Numbered from the stretch's first letter, positions 25,686-34,613 are shown. The stretch: DNA of 64,000 nt from Microthrix sp041394405 (GCA_041394405.1 JAWKIF010000006.1:1178001-1242000), one strand, 5' to 3'. Numbers and translations: made by a program. Notes: generated by a model from the letters alone, not told the origin.

Positions 25686-26006
25686 TCAGAGTTGGCCGAT
25701 GGCGGCCGGCCAGCTGTCGTCCTGAAGCAGTTCGTGGAAGTCCAGCAGGTCGTCGTGGGTGATGGGCCGCCCGTCGCGGCGCTCGGTCAGCTCGGCGGGG
25801 AGCGACCAGCGGGTGAGGGAGACCCCCGCCGATACCAGCACGTCCACCACGTCGTCCTGGGCCGGGCGAACCTCGGCCATGGTGCAGCTGGGGCACCTGA
25901 AGACGTAGGTCGCCGCGCCGGTTTCGGCACACACTCGCAGTTGCAGGCCACTGGACCGCAACTCAACGTCCCCGCAGTCGGAGCAGGTTGCTCGGATCAG
26001 TGCCAT
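25686..26006 (-). CDS. Zinc-ribbon protein of unknown function
   Basis: A 106-residue protein with CSDCG at 8-12 and CPSC at about 38-41, the two halves of a zinc ribbon. The rest is helical (PAELTERRDGRPITHDDLLDFHELL) and acidic. The ATG at 26006 starts MALIRATCSDCG; a longer upstream extension is GC-skewed filler. Such small zinc-ribbon proteins are often accessory or transcription-linked, but no function is known to me here. It is divergent from the GDPD-like gene; the intergenic space holds a direct repeat. Confidence 0.7.
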   Translation of the reverse strand: MALIRATCSDCGDVELRSSGLQLRVCAETGAATYVFRCPSCTMAEVRPAQDDVVDVLVSAGVSLTRWSLPAELTERRDGRPITHDDLLDFHELLQDDSWPAAIGQL

Positions 26007-26087
26007 GGTTGTACCTCGGTGTCTGCATGTCGCACCCTTGTCGTATCGGTAGATCGCGAAGCGTGTTGAGTGGTCGCGACCGCAGAT

Positions 26088-26129
26088 CTTCGGCAATCTG
26101 GCCGGGCCGCTTCGGCAATCTGGCCGGGC
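26088..26129. repeat. Perfect 20-bp tandem direct repeat in a divergent promoter region
   Basis: CTTCGGCAATCTGGCCGGGC occurs at 26088-26107 and again at 26110-26129, a period of 22 bp (about two helical turns). A palindrome GGTCGCGACC lies just before it (26072-26081). Two protein sites on one DNA face are plausible. The region separates the zinc-ribbon gene and the GDPD-like gene. Confidence 0.6.
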
Positions 26130-26172
26130 AGCCGGGTTGGCCCCAGAGGGGACGACGGCCCACCATGGGGCC

Positions 26173-26883
26173 ATGGCACATCCGACCCTGGGCGAACCGG
26201 TCCGCTACCTTGCCGACGGCGGCGCCCCAGAGCGGGTCGCGGACCACTCGGCGGAGGGCTTCCAGTTGGCGCGCCGCCTGGGGGCCGACGGCTGGGAGGC
26301 CACCGGGCACCTCAGCGCCGACGGGGTGGTCGTTGTTGCCCGTAGCGCCTCCGTGGGTTGGCGGCGCCGCGCCAGAACCCAGCTGGCCGCCGCCGACGCT
26401 CCGGCGTTGCCCCTGGCCGACCTGCTGGCGCTGGACGCCGCGTCGGCGCCGCTGGTGTCCATCCGGGTGGAGGGCCGCAAGGCGCTGGACGCGTTGGTGA
26501 TTGCGGCGCTGGGTGCGGGTGCCACCGAGCGCACCTGGGTGCGCTGTGGGGACCTGGAGGTGCTGGCGCGGGCCTCCGCCGACTTCGGGCCGCTTCGCCC
26601 CCGGCTCCTCCACGAGGCGCCCTTGGGCGCCATGTCCGACGGGCCGGAGCGGCACGCTGCGCAGCTACGCGACCTGGGTATCGATGGCCAGGCGATGGAG
26701 TTTGGGCAGTGGACCGGTGGTCTCACGGCGATGTTTCACCGATTCGGGCTGCTGTGTGTCGGGCGCGGCGCGGTTCATGTGCGAATGATCCGGGAGTTCG
26801 CCGCCATGGGCCTGGATGCGGTCAGCAGCACCCACCCGGAGCGCCTCGACGAGGCCCGGAGGGCGCCGGGGCCCACCCCCTGA
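26173..26883 (+). CDS. Degenerate glycerophosphodiester-phosphodiesterase-like protein
   Basis: A 236-residue protein with the outline of the GDPD TIM barrel: the first segment DGGAPERVADHSAEGF (15-30) parallels HRG...PENT, and the last, MIREFAAMGLDAVSSTHPERL, parallels the family's final G(V)DGI-T-(D)RP strand-helix. The catalytic His-Arg-Gly, Glu-x-Asp and the following His are replaced (D15-G-G; E43-A-T-G; ARS), so classical phosphodiesterase activity is unlikely. ATG at 26173 begins MAHPTLGEPV. It may be a scaffold or lipid-binding derivative; no partner can be named. Confidence 0.6.
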   Translation: MAHPTLGEPVRYLADGGAPERVADHSAEGFQLARRLGADGWEATGHLSADGVVVVARSASVGWRRRARTQLAAADAPALPLADLLALDAASAPLVSIRVEGRKALDALVIAALGAGATERTWVRCGDLEVLARASADFGPLRPRLLHEAPLGAMSDGPERHAAQLRDLGIDGQAMEFGQWTGGLTAMFHRFGLLCVGRGAVHVRMIREFAAMGLDAVSSTHPERLDEARRAPGPTP

Positions 26884-26891
26884 CGGGTGGG
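26872..26891. terminator. Convergent-gene hairpin including the stop codon
   Basis: CCCACCC (26872-26878) and GGGTGGG (26885-26891) pair perfectly; the 6-nt loop includes the TGA of the GDPD-like gene, and the lepB stop is at 26901. It probably terminates both strands. Confidence 0.55.
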
Positions 26892-26900
26892 GAACGGTCG

Positions 26901-27749
26901 CTACAACCCACCCAGACGGTTGGGCGGCCAGATGGTGGCGACCGCCCGCCCCTCGATGAGGTCGGGCGAGATGGTGCCGAAGAAGCGACCGTCCTCCGAG
27001 CCACCCCGGTTGTCGCCCAACACCAGCAGCTGCCCGGCCTGGACCTTGATGGGCCGCTCGACCACCGTGGAGACACCGTCGTTGAGCCAGGGCTCATCCA
27101 GGGGTTCCCCGTCGATCAGCACCTTGCCGCCCGCTCCCGACACGCGCTCCCCCGGCAGGCCGATGACCCGCTTGATGAGGTGGGTGGGGGCTTCGGGGTC
27201 GCCCGGCCGGTACGTGGGCGGCCGCCGAAACACCACCACGTCGCCCCGGTCCGGGTCGGAGAAGGCCGTGGAGAGCTTGGAGACCAACACCCGATCGCCC
27301 TCCTCGAGGGTGGGACTCATCGAAGCCGAGGGGATGGAGTACGCCTGGAACACATAGGTCTTGACTCCGACCGCCACGAGCAACGCAACGGTGAGCACGA
27401 CCAGCCACTCCGCCAGCCACCGCGCCGTCGAGATGGTGCGGTTGCGGCGGCGCCGTCCCAGTCCCAACGCGGCCTTTCGCCCCGCTGTGACGCCGGGAAT
27501 CAGCTCGTCGGGAGCGGCCCGCCGAAGCGCATCGGGCGAGGATCCGGCCCGCCGGGACAGTGGCTGTGGGCTGGCCGGGCCGGTGACCGGAATGCCGCTG
27601 GGGCGACCTTTCGGCGCCGAAGGCGCGGGTCGACCCGGGGCTGGTTCTTCGGCGAGGTCCTGGGCTCGGATCCGCGGCAGGCGCACGGAGGAACCACCGG
27701 GACGGGTCGGAGGCACCGGCGAGGCTGGTGTGCCGGGGCGCTCGGACAT
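26901..27749 (-). CDS. lepB: Signal peptidase I (first of two)
   Basis: A 282-residue type I signal peptidase that cuts signal peptides outside the membrane. About 105 residues of Pro/Arg-rich cytoplasmic sequence precede one membrane helix (about 112-130). Catalytic S143 in IPSASMSPTL and K193 in HLIKRVIGLPG are present; GDNRGGSEDGR is box E. ATG at 27749 is preferred over 27755 because TAGCCT (27759-27764) lies 9 nt upstream of it. It is downstream of a second lepB, separated by a hairpin. Confidence 0.88.
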   Translation of the reverse strand: MSERPGTPASPVPPTRPGGSSVRLPRIRAQDLAEEPAPGRPAPSAPKGRPSGIPVTGPASPQPLSRRAGSSPDALRRAAPDELIPGVTAGRKAALGLGRRRRNRTISTARWLAEWLVVLTVALLVAVGVKTYVFQAYSIPSASMSPTLEEGDRVLVSKLSTAFSDPDRGDVVVFRRPPTYRPGDPEAPTHLIKRVIGLPGERVSGAGGKVLIDGEPLDEPWLNDGVSTVVERPIKVQAGQLLVLGDNRGGSEDGRFFGTISPDLIEGRAVATIWPPNRLGGL

Positions 27750-27761
27750 AGGCATTCCAGG

Positions 27762-27798
27762 CTACCCGGGACGTCGGAAAACCGAGCGTCGTGGGTAG
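27762..27798. terminator. Long imperfect hairpin between two signal peptidase genes
   Basis: CTACCC (27762-27767) pairs with GGGTAG (27793-27798); GACG (27770-27773) with CGTC (27787-27790); TCGG with CCGA around an AAAA loop (27778-27781). That gives 14 bp with a 2x2 mismatch and one bulge. It is a candidate terminator of lepB2, and overlaps the -10 of lepB1. Confidence 0.5.
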
Positions 27799-27816
27799 TT
27801 CGGCCTGTTGGGCGGG

Positions 27817-28680
27817 CTACAACCCGCCCCATCGGTCGACCGGCCACACCCGGGTGGTGGCCCGGCCCACGATGGCATCCTCTTCGATGGGGCCAAAGCA
27901 GCGTCCGTCCTTCGACGCGCCTCGGTTGTCCCCCAGCATCAGAATGCGACCCTCGGGCACGGTGATGGGCCGGTCGAACTCGGTGGCGGTGCCAGGCGGC
28001 AGGTAGCTCTCGTCGATCAGCCGTCCGTCGATGGTGACCTGGCCGTTCTGGCTGAATACCTCCTCGCCAGGGAGGCCGATGAGGCGCTTGATGAGGTCCT
28101 TCGGGTCCTGTGGGGCAAACGGGCACTCCGGCACGTTCGGGCGTTCGAAGACCACCACGTCTCCGCGATTGAGACCGGAAATGGCGTCGCTGGGCTTCCA
28201 CACCACCACCCGGTCACCCTGCACCAACGTGGGCACCATGGAATCCGAGGGAATGGAGAACGCCTGCAGGACGTAGGAGCGCAGCACCAGCGCCAGCACC
28301 AGCCCGACCGCAAACACGGCGATGGTCTCCAGCCAGTTGCGAACCCGGGGGGAGACCGACCCCCTGTGGGCGGTCGACCCGCCCGCCGGGTCGCTGTCGC
28401 TCGGCGCGTCGTCGGCCCGCCCGACCGCCCGTCCATCGTCGGCGGCCGCACCGCCGGTGGCCCGCATCGACGGCTGCGGCGGCGCGGGTTCGGCGCGTGG
28501 CGCCTCGACGTCGGGGTTCGCCCGAACCCGGGCGGCCGGCGCCGCTGCCGGCGTCACCGAGCTCTTGGGGTAGGGCGCACGAGTGGGCGCCGGCTTGCCG
28601 TCATCGTCCAGTTGCGGAGCCGGCACCACCCAGGTGCCCTGGGACCGTGCCGGGGCGTCGCCGCCCGCCCGCGGGTTCAC
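27817..28680 (-). CDS. lepB: Signal peptidase I (second of two)
   Basis: A 287-residue signal peptidase I. The first ~110 residues are Pro/Ala/Asp-rich and probably cytoplasmic; a membrane helix spans about 117-135; S147 in IPSDSMVPTL and K198 in LIKRLIGLPG are the catalytic pair, with GDNRGASKDGR as box E. It contains a CPFAP insertion before the lysine region, absent from the other copy. GTG overlaps the pafC stop (GTGA). Two peptidases may differ in substrate preference or expression. Confidence 0.88.
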   Translation of the reverse strand: MNPRAGGDAPARSQGTWVVPAPQLDDDGKPAPTRAPYPKSSVTPAAAPAARVRANPDVEAPRAEPAPPQPSMRATGGAAADDGRAVGRADDAPSDSDPAGGSTAHRGSVSPRVRNWLETIAVFAVGLVLALVLRSYVLQAFSIPSDSMVPTLVQGDRVVVWKPSDAISGLNRGDVVVFERPNVPECPFAPQDPKDLIKRLIGLPGEEVFSQNGQVTIDGRLIDESYLPPGTATEFDRPITVPEGRILMLGDNRGASKDGRCFGPIEEDAIVGRATTRVWPVDRWGGL

Positions 28681-29639
28681 GGTGTGCCTCCCCGCTCGTA
28701 GCGCGCCAGCACCTCGCCTGCGGCGGACCTGGCAGCGGCCAGGAGATCCTCCGGGCCTTGCATCGAGGCGTCCGGACCGAGGCGCAGCATGAGCCGCGAC
28801 AACCAGGCGGGGCCCGACACGGCCAGCGAGATGGCGAGCATGCCGCCGTCGAGCTCGGTCACGGATTCCACCGGATAGGTCTCGGCGATCCAACGGAACC
28901 GGTCCGGCACCGTCACCTCCACCACCGGCGAACTCGGTTCGGGGCGCAGGCTGGGGAGGGCGTCACCGGGCGCGGCGTGAGCCCGATGGTGCTTCAGGAC
29001 CTCCGCATCAAGGATGCGATCCAAACGGAACGTACGCGGCGCCCCGGCTCGGTGACAGTAGGCCGAGAGGTACCAGTGGCCGGTCTCGTTTCGCAGGAGC
29101 CAGGGGTCGACCACCCGCTCCTCTGCGGTGTCCCGACCCAACGTGTAGTAGTGCAGGCGCACCTGCCGGTCCTCCGCCAGGGCACGTTCGAGCAGCTCCC
29201 GCTGTGAGCCGGTTCCGGTGTCGCCCAGATCCACCTTCAAGGTCGTCGCCGGATCGGCGCCGACCGATCGAGCGAGCTTGGCCAGCCCGCGCGCCAGCGG
29301 GCCGTCAGGGTCGGTGCCGGGCGTGGCCAGCAATGCGGAGCCGGCAGCCAGCAGTGCCAGGGTTTGGGCGGGCGTCAGCCGCAGCGGCCGACGGAATGCC
29401 TCGCCGAGGCGCACCTCGATCTGATCGTCCTCGTCGATGACCACGTCCACCAACGCGTCGGGGGTGTAGGGGTACACGCCCACCATGAAGACGACGTCCA
29501 GGTCGGCCAGTAGGTCCTCCCGGGTCAGCCCGAACCGTTCGATCACCTCGTCCACCGTGATGCCCGGGCGTTCGGCCACCCACGGCAACACGGCCAGGAT
29601 GCGCCGCAGCCGGTCGCCGGCGGTAGTGCGGCTGCTCAC
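28677..29639 (-). CDS. pafC: WYL-domain transcriptional activator PafC
   Basis: A 320-residue protein with an N-terminal helix-turn-helix-like region (DEVIERFGLTREDLLADLDVV, about 30-50), a WYL domain around 160-225 (HYYTLGRDTAEERVVDPW and HWYLSAYCHRAG), and a C-terminal WCX domain. With PafB it forms the PafBC activator of mitomycin C/DNA-damage genes in mycobacteria. GTG at 29639 overlaps the pafB stop (GTGA). Its stop overlaps the start of lepB2. Confidence 0.9.
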   Translation of the reverse strand: MSSRTTAGDRLRRILAVLPWVAERPGITVDEVIERFGLTREDLLADLDVVFMVGVYPYTPDALVDVVIDEDDQIEVRLGEAFRRPLRLTPAQTLALLAAGSALLATPGTDPDGPLARGLAKLARSVGADPATTLKVDLGDTGTGSQRELLERALAEDRQVRLHYYTLGRDTAEERVVDPWLLRNETGHWYLSAYCHRAGAPRTFRLDRILDAEVLKHHRAHAAPGDALPSLRPEPSSPVVEVTVPDRFRWIAETYPVESVTELDGGMLAISLAVSGPAWLSRLMLRLGPDASMQGPEDLLAAARSAAGEVLARYERGGTP

Positions 29640-30571
29640 GTCGACACCTCGGCCACCTGACGCACCCACGCCACGAGGTCGTCGCGTGCCCACGCGGGCT
29701 CGATCACCTCGACGTGGTGGAGGTGGCTCAGCACGTAGGCCCGGAAGGGCTCCCAGCGGGTGAGCAGAACCGACAACAGCAGCGAGCCGTCGTCGCGTGC
29801 TTCGAGGACGCGAGCATCGGGCACTTCCAGGCGAACCACGGGCGCCACGAGGGCGTCGACGGTGAGGATGACCTCATCGGTGGGGCCGTCCTCGAAGGTC
29901 CAGGGGTGGCGCTCGGTCTCGTCGGGAGCCGCTGGCGGGTTCGCCGAGCCGGGGGCGCCCAACTCGATCCGATCGCCGATGCGGTCCACCCGAAAGGATC
30001 GCCGGTCGCCTCGGGTTCGGTCGAACGCTGCCAGGTACCAGTGCCCCCGCCGGTACTCAAGCCGTTCCGGGTCGACCAGGCGTTCGGCCTCGCGATAGGT
30101 GAACGAGGCGGTCGCCTGCTCGCTGACGGCGCTGAACAGCGGAAGCAGCCGCGGCGGTGTGGGAACCTCCGCCGACAACGACACGGGCGACCCGACCCCG
30201 TCCCCCAGGTTGCCCGACAGCTTCCACAGGCCCGAATCGTCATCCAGGCCGCGAAGCCGCACAATGGAGGTGGCCAGGTGCAGGGCGGCCAGCTCGTCGG
30301 TGGCCAACTCGGGATCGTCCATGCCGTAGTCGGCGTCGGTCATGGTGTAGCCCACCACCGGCGGGTCGACATGGCCCAGCTCCTCCATGACGATCGGCAG
30401 GCCCATGGCCCGGAGGTCGTCCTTGTCTCGCTCGAACGCCCGGTGGAACGAGTCGTGTCCCTCCGGATAGCCCTCGACGCGCTGATGGATCTCGTCGGCC
30501 CGAAGGGGCCGGGAACTCTCCATCAGCGCCGCAATGAGGTTGAGCTGTCGTTCGAGCTTCTTCGTGGACAC
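29636..30571 (-). CDS. pafB: WYL-domain transcriptional activator PafB
   Basis: A 311-residue protein. The N-terminal KKLERQLNLIAALMES...DEIHQRVEGY...FERDKDDLRAMGLPI is a winged helix-turn-helix; FDRTRGDRRSFRVDRI lies in the WYL domain (about 160-215), followed by a WCX domain. The pair PafB-PafC is overlapping and coupled. TAGAGT at 30581-30586 (minus-strand sense) is 9 nt before the GTG. Partner PafC is next. Confidence 0.9.
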   Translation of the reverse strand: MSTKKLERQLNLIAALMESSRPLRADEIHQRVEGYPEGHDSFHRAFERDKDDLRAMGLPIVMEELGHVDPPVVGYTMTDADYGMDDPELATDELAALHLATSIVRLRGLDDDSGLWKLSGNLGDGVGSPVSLSAEVPTPPRLLPLFSAVSEQATASFTYREAERLVDPERLEYRRGHWYLAAFDRTRGDRRSFRVDRIGDRIELGAPGSANPPAAPDETERHPWTFEDGPTDEVILTVDALVAPVVRLEVPDARVLEARDDGSLLLSVLLTRWEPFRAYVLSHLHHVEVIEPAWARDDLVAWVRQVAEVST

Positions 30572-30628
30572 CGGAGGGTCACTCTAGGTCAGCCAGGGCG
30601 CCGCCCAATGGGCACCGCTCCCCGGGCG

Positions 30629-31471
30629 CTATCGCGTCGACGCCGCCCCGACAGCTTCGGCGCTGGTGCGCCCCGTGAAGTGGTCCATGGAGGCATTCAC
30701 CCCGAAGAAGCCCATGGCGCGGTCGAACACCGCAACCGGCAGCGCCCGGAGGGCTGGGAGGGTGCGGATGAGGGGCGGCATGATGATCTGGGCCCGGTCG
30801 CGTTCGATCGCCCGCATGATCTGGTCCACCACCCGGTCCGGCTTCAGGATGGGCAACAGGCTCGGGAATCTCGTGACCACCCCGTCAAACATGCCGGTGT
30901 CGATGAAGTACGGGCAGACGACCGTGGTGTGCACGTCGGTCCCGGAGGTGGCCAGCTCCGCCCTGAGCGACTCGTCGAAACCCACCGCCGCATGCTTGGA
31001 CGCCGAGTAGTCGGTCTGGCGGGCAACCCCCACCAGGCCGGCCGCAGACGCGATGGTGACGACGTGGCCCCGGTTGCGGTCAACCATGCCGGGCAGAAAC
31101 GCCTGGGTCACCCAGAAGAGCGACAGCACGTTGACCCGAAAGGTGCGCTCCACCTGCTCGGGCGTCAGTTCGGCGAGCGGCCGACCCGACACGATGCCGG
31201 CATTGTTCACCAACACGTCCACCCCGCCCACCGCCTGGCCCACGCGATCCGCCGCTGCGGCCACTGCCACCTGGTCGCCCACGTCGACGGTGTCGGTGTG
31301 GGCGACCGTGCCGGCCAGCGCCACCCTCGCCCGGGCAGCGTCCAACGCCTCCGCGTTGACGTCCCACAGCACGAGCGACGCCCCCCGCCGCGCGAACTGC
31401 TCGGCCATCAGCAGCCCAATGCCGCTCGCCGCGCCGGTGACGAGCACGGTGGCTCCGTTGAGATCGGTCAT
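30629..31471 (-). CDS. SDR family oxidoreductase
   Basis: A 280-residue classical short-chain dehydrogenase. TGAASGIG at 12-19 binds NAD(P), NNAG at 89-92, and the catalytic S142, Y155, K159 (YSASK) are present, with N114 completing the tetrad. The C-terminal DHFTGRTS suggests a substrate-binding end as in retinol-dehydrogenase-like SDRs. ATG at 31471 has GGGAGCC upstream. TAGTTT at 31509-31514 could be the -10. It lies between pafB and the frameshifted DUF3866 gene; the substrate is unknown. Confidence 0.85.
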   Translation of the reverse strand: MTDLNGATVLVTGAASGIGLLMAEQFARRGASLVLWDVNAEALDAARARVALAGTVAHTDTVDVGDQVAVAAAADRVGQAVGGVDVLVNNAGIVSGRPLAELTPEQVERTFRVNVLSLFWVTQAFLPGMVDRNRGHVVTIASAAGLVGVARQTDYSASKHAAVGFDESLRAELATSGTDVHTTVVCPYFIDTGMFDGVVTRFPSLLPILKPDRVVDQIMRAIERDRAQIIMPPLIRTLPALRALPVAVFDRAMGFFGVNASMDHFTGRTSAEAVGAASTR

Positions 31472-31571
31472 GGCAGGCTCCCGGTGGTTGCGAATCGAAC
31501 GCACCAAACTAGGCGCAGGTGGGAAGTGGGAGGTCGGAGGTCGGAGCGCGAGGTTCGCCGACCGTCGACGC

Positions 31572-32611
31572 TCAGACCACGAGCTGGGCCCCAAGCGCCC
31601 CGGCAGCAGCCGCCGACGCGAAGAAGAGCGGGTCGGCATCGGGGCCGCGGCCCATGGTGGTCACCCGGATGCCGAGCTGCGCCAGGGTGTCGGCGGGGTC
31701 GGGCACGTCCACGGCCTCGGCCGCCTCGACGCCGGGTAGCTCGGTGGCCTCCGGCGGCACCGCCGCTACCAGCGGGCGGGCCGAGCACAGCCGCGCGGCC
31801 GTCGCAGTGTGGTGGCTGATCCGCGGTGGCGCTCGCGGCCGTCGCCGTCGGAGGCTCGCACCGCCAGCACCGGGACGCCATCGAGCCTCCGGGTCAGGTC
31901 GAGGAGCTGGGCCACCTCCACCGAGGTGGTGCCCAGCGCCGTGCCGGTGCCCACCACGCCGGGCCCCATGGCGGCCACGATCACGTCGGCCTCCAGCACG
32001 TGCCGGGCCAGGCCCAATGCCGAGGCCGCCGAGACGGCCTCCAGGTCGCCACCGAAGGCGTGGCCGGCAGTCACGGTGCCACACAGCACCCCGGCGTCTC
32101 TCAGGTTGAACACCAGATCCGACATCACGAGCGGCAGGGCAGCGCCGTCGGTCATCACGTACGCGATCCGGGCCTCGGGCCGCAGCCTGGCCACCGTGGC
32201 GGCGACGACCGCCATCTGGGAGTGCAGCGAGCAGGCCACGACCGGAACCCCACCCAAAGGCTGGTCGGCGGCCTCGGGGTGGGCCAGCTCGTCGGTGCCG
32301 GCGTCGAACTGCAGGCTCGTGTAGCGCAGCTTCATGATGTGATCCGGCCCGGGTTTGGAGAACGAGGAGCGGGACAGGTTCCAGTGCACGACGTGCCAGC
32401 CGCCGGTGCCCAGCCCCAGCTCGACCGCGGTGGTGTTGCACACCACCGAGTCGCCAACCGCCACCGGGCCGATCAGGTCGGTGAGCACGTAGGCCCGTGC
32501 GTCGGGCTGCCCTGACCGGGGCCCGTCCGGGGCGAGGGCCACCCGGACGCGTTGCAGCCCGGGGCGGTCGGCGATCAGCTCGCTCACCCGACCGGTGCGG
32601 AACGTCGGCAT
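31572..32611 (-). pseudogene. DUF3866 family protein gene with a single-base frameshift
   Basis: Reading from 32611, the frame is intact for about 265 codons and matches DUF3866 proteins (YVLTDLIGPVAVGDSVVCNTTAVELGLG; GPGVVGTGTALGTTSVEVAQLLD). At SDGDGRERHRG the normal family continuation (ISHHTATAARLC...) is found only in another frame, down to 31572. Comparing the frames, one base appears missing near 31818-31824 (GCGGATCAGC on the minus strand). Restoring it would give about 346 residues. It may be a real mutation, programmed shift or a sequence error. DUF3866 function is unknown; it is often near pafA in actinobacteria. Confidence 0.75.
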
Positions 32612-32671
32612 CTACGCTCCAGCCACGGCCTGGCGGACCGCTCGGCACAACCCGTCGGTGCGGTTCACCGG

Positions 32672-34030
32672 CTACAGGCTGTCGATGAGGTGCTGCACCC
32701 GCTCGTCCTGGGACAGGAACGGGTCCTTGCACAACACCGAGCGTTGGGTCTGGTCGTTCAGCTTCAGGTGCACCCAGTCCACCGTGTAGTCGCGCTTGCG
32801 CTCCTTGGCACGGCGGATGAACTCGCCCCGCATGCGTGCCCGGGTGGTCTGCGGCGCCAGGTCGACCGCCTCGGCGATCTGGTAGTCGTCCACCATGCGT
32901 TCCACCAGCCCGCGCCGCTGCAGCTTGTAGAACACCGACCGGTCCCGGTTGATGTCGTGATACTGCAGGTCGAGCAACGCCAGCCGGGCGTCGTCGGGGG
33001 CCAGGCCGTGCCGGGCGCGATAGGCCTCCACCAGCTGGTACTTGATCACCCAGTCGAGCTCGCGATCCAGCGTCATCGGGTCGTCTTCGAGGCCCTCCAT
33101 GACGTGTTCCCACATGAGCAACGACTGCTTCTCCTGGGGGTTCAGTTCGTGATTGGCGGCGTAGCGCAGCGCTCGATCCAGGTACTCGCCTTGGATCTCC
33201 AGGGCGGAGGCCTCGCGCCCGTTGGCCAGGCGCACCCGCTGGCGTCCGGTGAGGTCGTGGCTGATCTCCCGGATGGCCCGGATGGGGTTCTCCAGCGTCA
33301 TGTCGCGCAGCACCACCGTGGGGTCCTCCAGCATGCGGAGCATCAACATGGTGGCCCCCACCTTCAGGTAGGTGACGTACTCGGACATGTTGGTGTCGCC
33401 CACGATGACGTGCAGGCGTCGGAAACGCTCCGCGTCGGCATGGGGCTCGTCGCGGGTGTTGATGATCGGCCGGCTGCGGGTGGTGGCCGAGCTGACGCCC
33501 TCCCAGATGTGCTCCGCCCGCTGGGAGACCGAGAAGTGCGACCCGCGGGTGGTGGTGATGACCTTGCCTGCCCCGGCCCAGATTTGGCGGCTCACCAGGA
33601 ACGGGATGAGCACCTCGCTGTAGTGAGCCAGGTCGTCGGAGCGGCTGGTGAGGTAGTTCTCGTGGCAGCCGTAGGAGTTGCCCGCCGAGTCGGTGTTGTT
33701 GCGAAAGAGGTACACGTCGCCGCGAATGCCCTCGTCGTGGAGGCGCTGCTCGGCCGAGCCGAGGAGCTGTTCCAGGATGCGCTCCCCCGCCTTGTCATGG
33801 GCCACCAGGTCGGCCAACGAGTCGCACTCCGGGGTGGCGTACTCGGGGTGCGAGCCGACGTCGAGGTACAGCCGGGCGCCGTTGGCCAGGAAGACGTTGG
33901 AGGAGCGTCCCCAGCTGACGACCCGTCGGAACAGATAGCGGGCCACTTCGTCGGGGCTGAGCCGCCGTTGGCCGCGAAGCGTGCAGGTGACCCCGTATTC
34001 GGTCTCAATCCCCACGATTCGGCGCTGCAT
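32672..34030 (-). CDS. pafA: Pup-protein ligase PafA
   Basis: A 452-residue member of the glutamine-synthetase-like Pup ligase family; the length is typical. It starts MQRRIVGIETEYGV with E9, the conserved ATP/Mg-site glutamate. Further signatures: NGARLYLDVGSHPEYATPEC, the RNNTDSAGNSYGCHENY metal/nucleotide site and INTRDEPHADAERFRRLHVIVGD. PafA phosphorylates the C-terminal Glu of Pup and attaches it to target lysines. It lies after the lipoprotein and proteasome genes on the same strand, before the frameshifted DUF3866 gene. ATG at 34030 is chosen for family match. Confidence 0.95.
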   Translation of the reverse strand: MQRRIVGIETEYGVTCTLRGQRRLSPDEVARYLFRRVVSWGRSSNVFLANGARLYLDVGSHPEYATPECDSLADLVAHDKAGERILEQLLGSAEQRLHDEGIRGDVYLFRNNTDSAGNSYGCHENYLTSRSDDLAHYSEVLIPFLVSRQIWAGAGKVITTTRGSHFSVSQRAEHIWEGVSSATTRSRPIINTRDEPHADAERFRRLHVIVGDTNMSEYVTYLKVGATMLMLRMLEDPTVVLRDMTLENPIRAIREISHDLTGRQRVRLANGREASALEIQGEYLDRALRYAANHELNPQEKQSLLMWEHVMEGLEDDPMTLDRELDWVIKYQLVEAYRARHGLAPDDARLALLDLQYHDINRDRSVFYKLQRRGLVERMVDDYQIAEAVDLAPQTTRARMRGEFIRRAKERKRDYTVDWVHLKLNDQTQRSVLCKDPFLSQDERVQHLIDSL

Positions 34031-34073
34031 CGCCCGCAGGCTACCCCCCACCCGGCGGGGCGGGGGCCGGGGG

Positions 34074-34613
34074 CTAACCCTCCTCGAAGTCGATGGAGCC
34101 CACGAACTTGGCGAAACGGTCGCGGGCCTCCTCTCGGCCGACGCCGATCACGATGTACATGTGGCGACCCTTGTTGAACACGGCCGCCTCGCCCACGCCG
34201 CCGTCGACGCTGAAGTTGAAGCGGATACCGTGGTGGCCGTTGATCTCGATGGGCTTCGAATCTCCAAGCCGAGCGGACGCTGCGGAGATGGCGCCGTCGC
34301 GGGCCCCGTGGAGGCCCTGCTCCAGCGGCAACAGGGGGACATTGTTGGGGTAGGCCGCGATCATCGCCCCGTAGGTGCCCGAGGGCGCCTCGAAGGACGC
34401 CTGGGTGCCCGACATGGTGATGCCCGCGCCCAGCTGCTGGTCGACCGGGGCGATCTCGGGTGAGCTGGGGAAGACCACCGAGAACGCGCCCTGGCCAGGT
34501 CGGTACTTGTAGTCGTCGTCGGGCGAGTCCGCTTCGAGGGCGGTCACGCCGCAGCCGATGGCGAACACGCTGAGGAGGGCGCCGATGAGCGCAACGGGCA
34601 GTCTGCGAGCCAT
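34074..34613 (-). CDS. Putative lipoprotein in the proteasome locus
   Basis: A 179-residue protein. The N-terminal signal MARRLPVALIGALLSVFAIGCG ends with lipobox AIGC (C21), so it is probably a lipid-anchored, extracytoplasmic protein. The rest, with repeated beta-like segments (FSVVFPSSPEI, MIAAYPNNVP, RHMYIVIGVG), is a small beta-rich domain of unknown family. It separates prcA and pafA. A GC-rich run follows its stop. An outside-facing protein within a cytoplasmic degradation locus is odd. Confidence 0.65.
   Translation of the reverse strand: MARRLPVALIGALLSVFAIGCGVTALEADSPDDDYKYRPGQGAFSVVFPSSPEIAPVDQQLGAGITMSGTQASFEAPSGTYGAMIAAYPNNVPLLPLEQGLHGARDGAISAASARLGDSKPIEINGHHGIRFNFSVDGGVGEAAVFNKGRHMYIVIGVGREEARDRFAKFVGSIDFEEG

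Noticed and set aside
34052..34073. G-rich run resembling a G-quadruplex after the lipoprotein gene
   Set aside because: Only three long G runs with one short run; in this GC-rich genome this is weak evidence.
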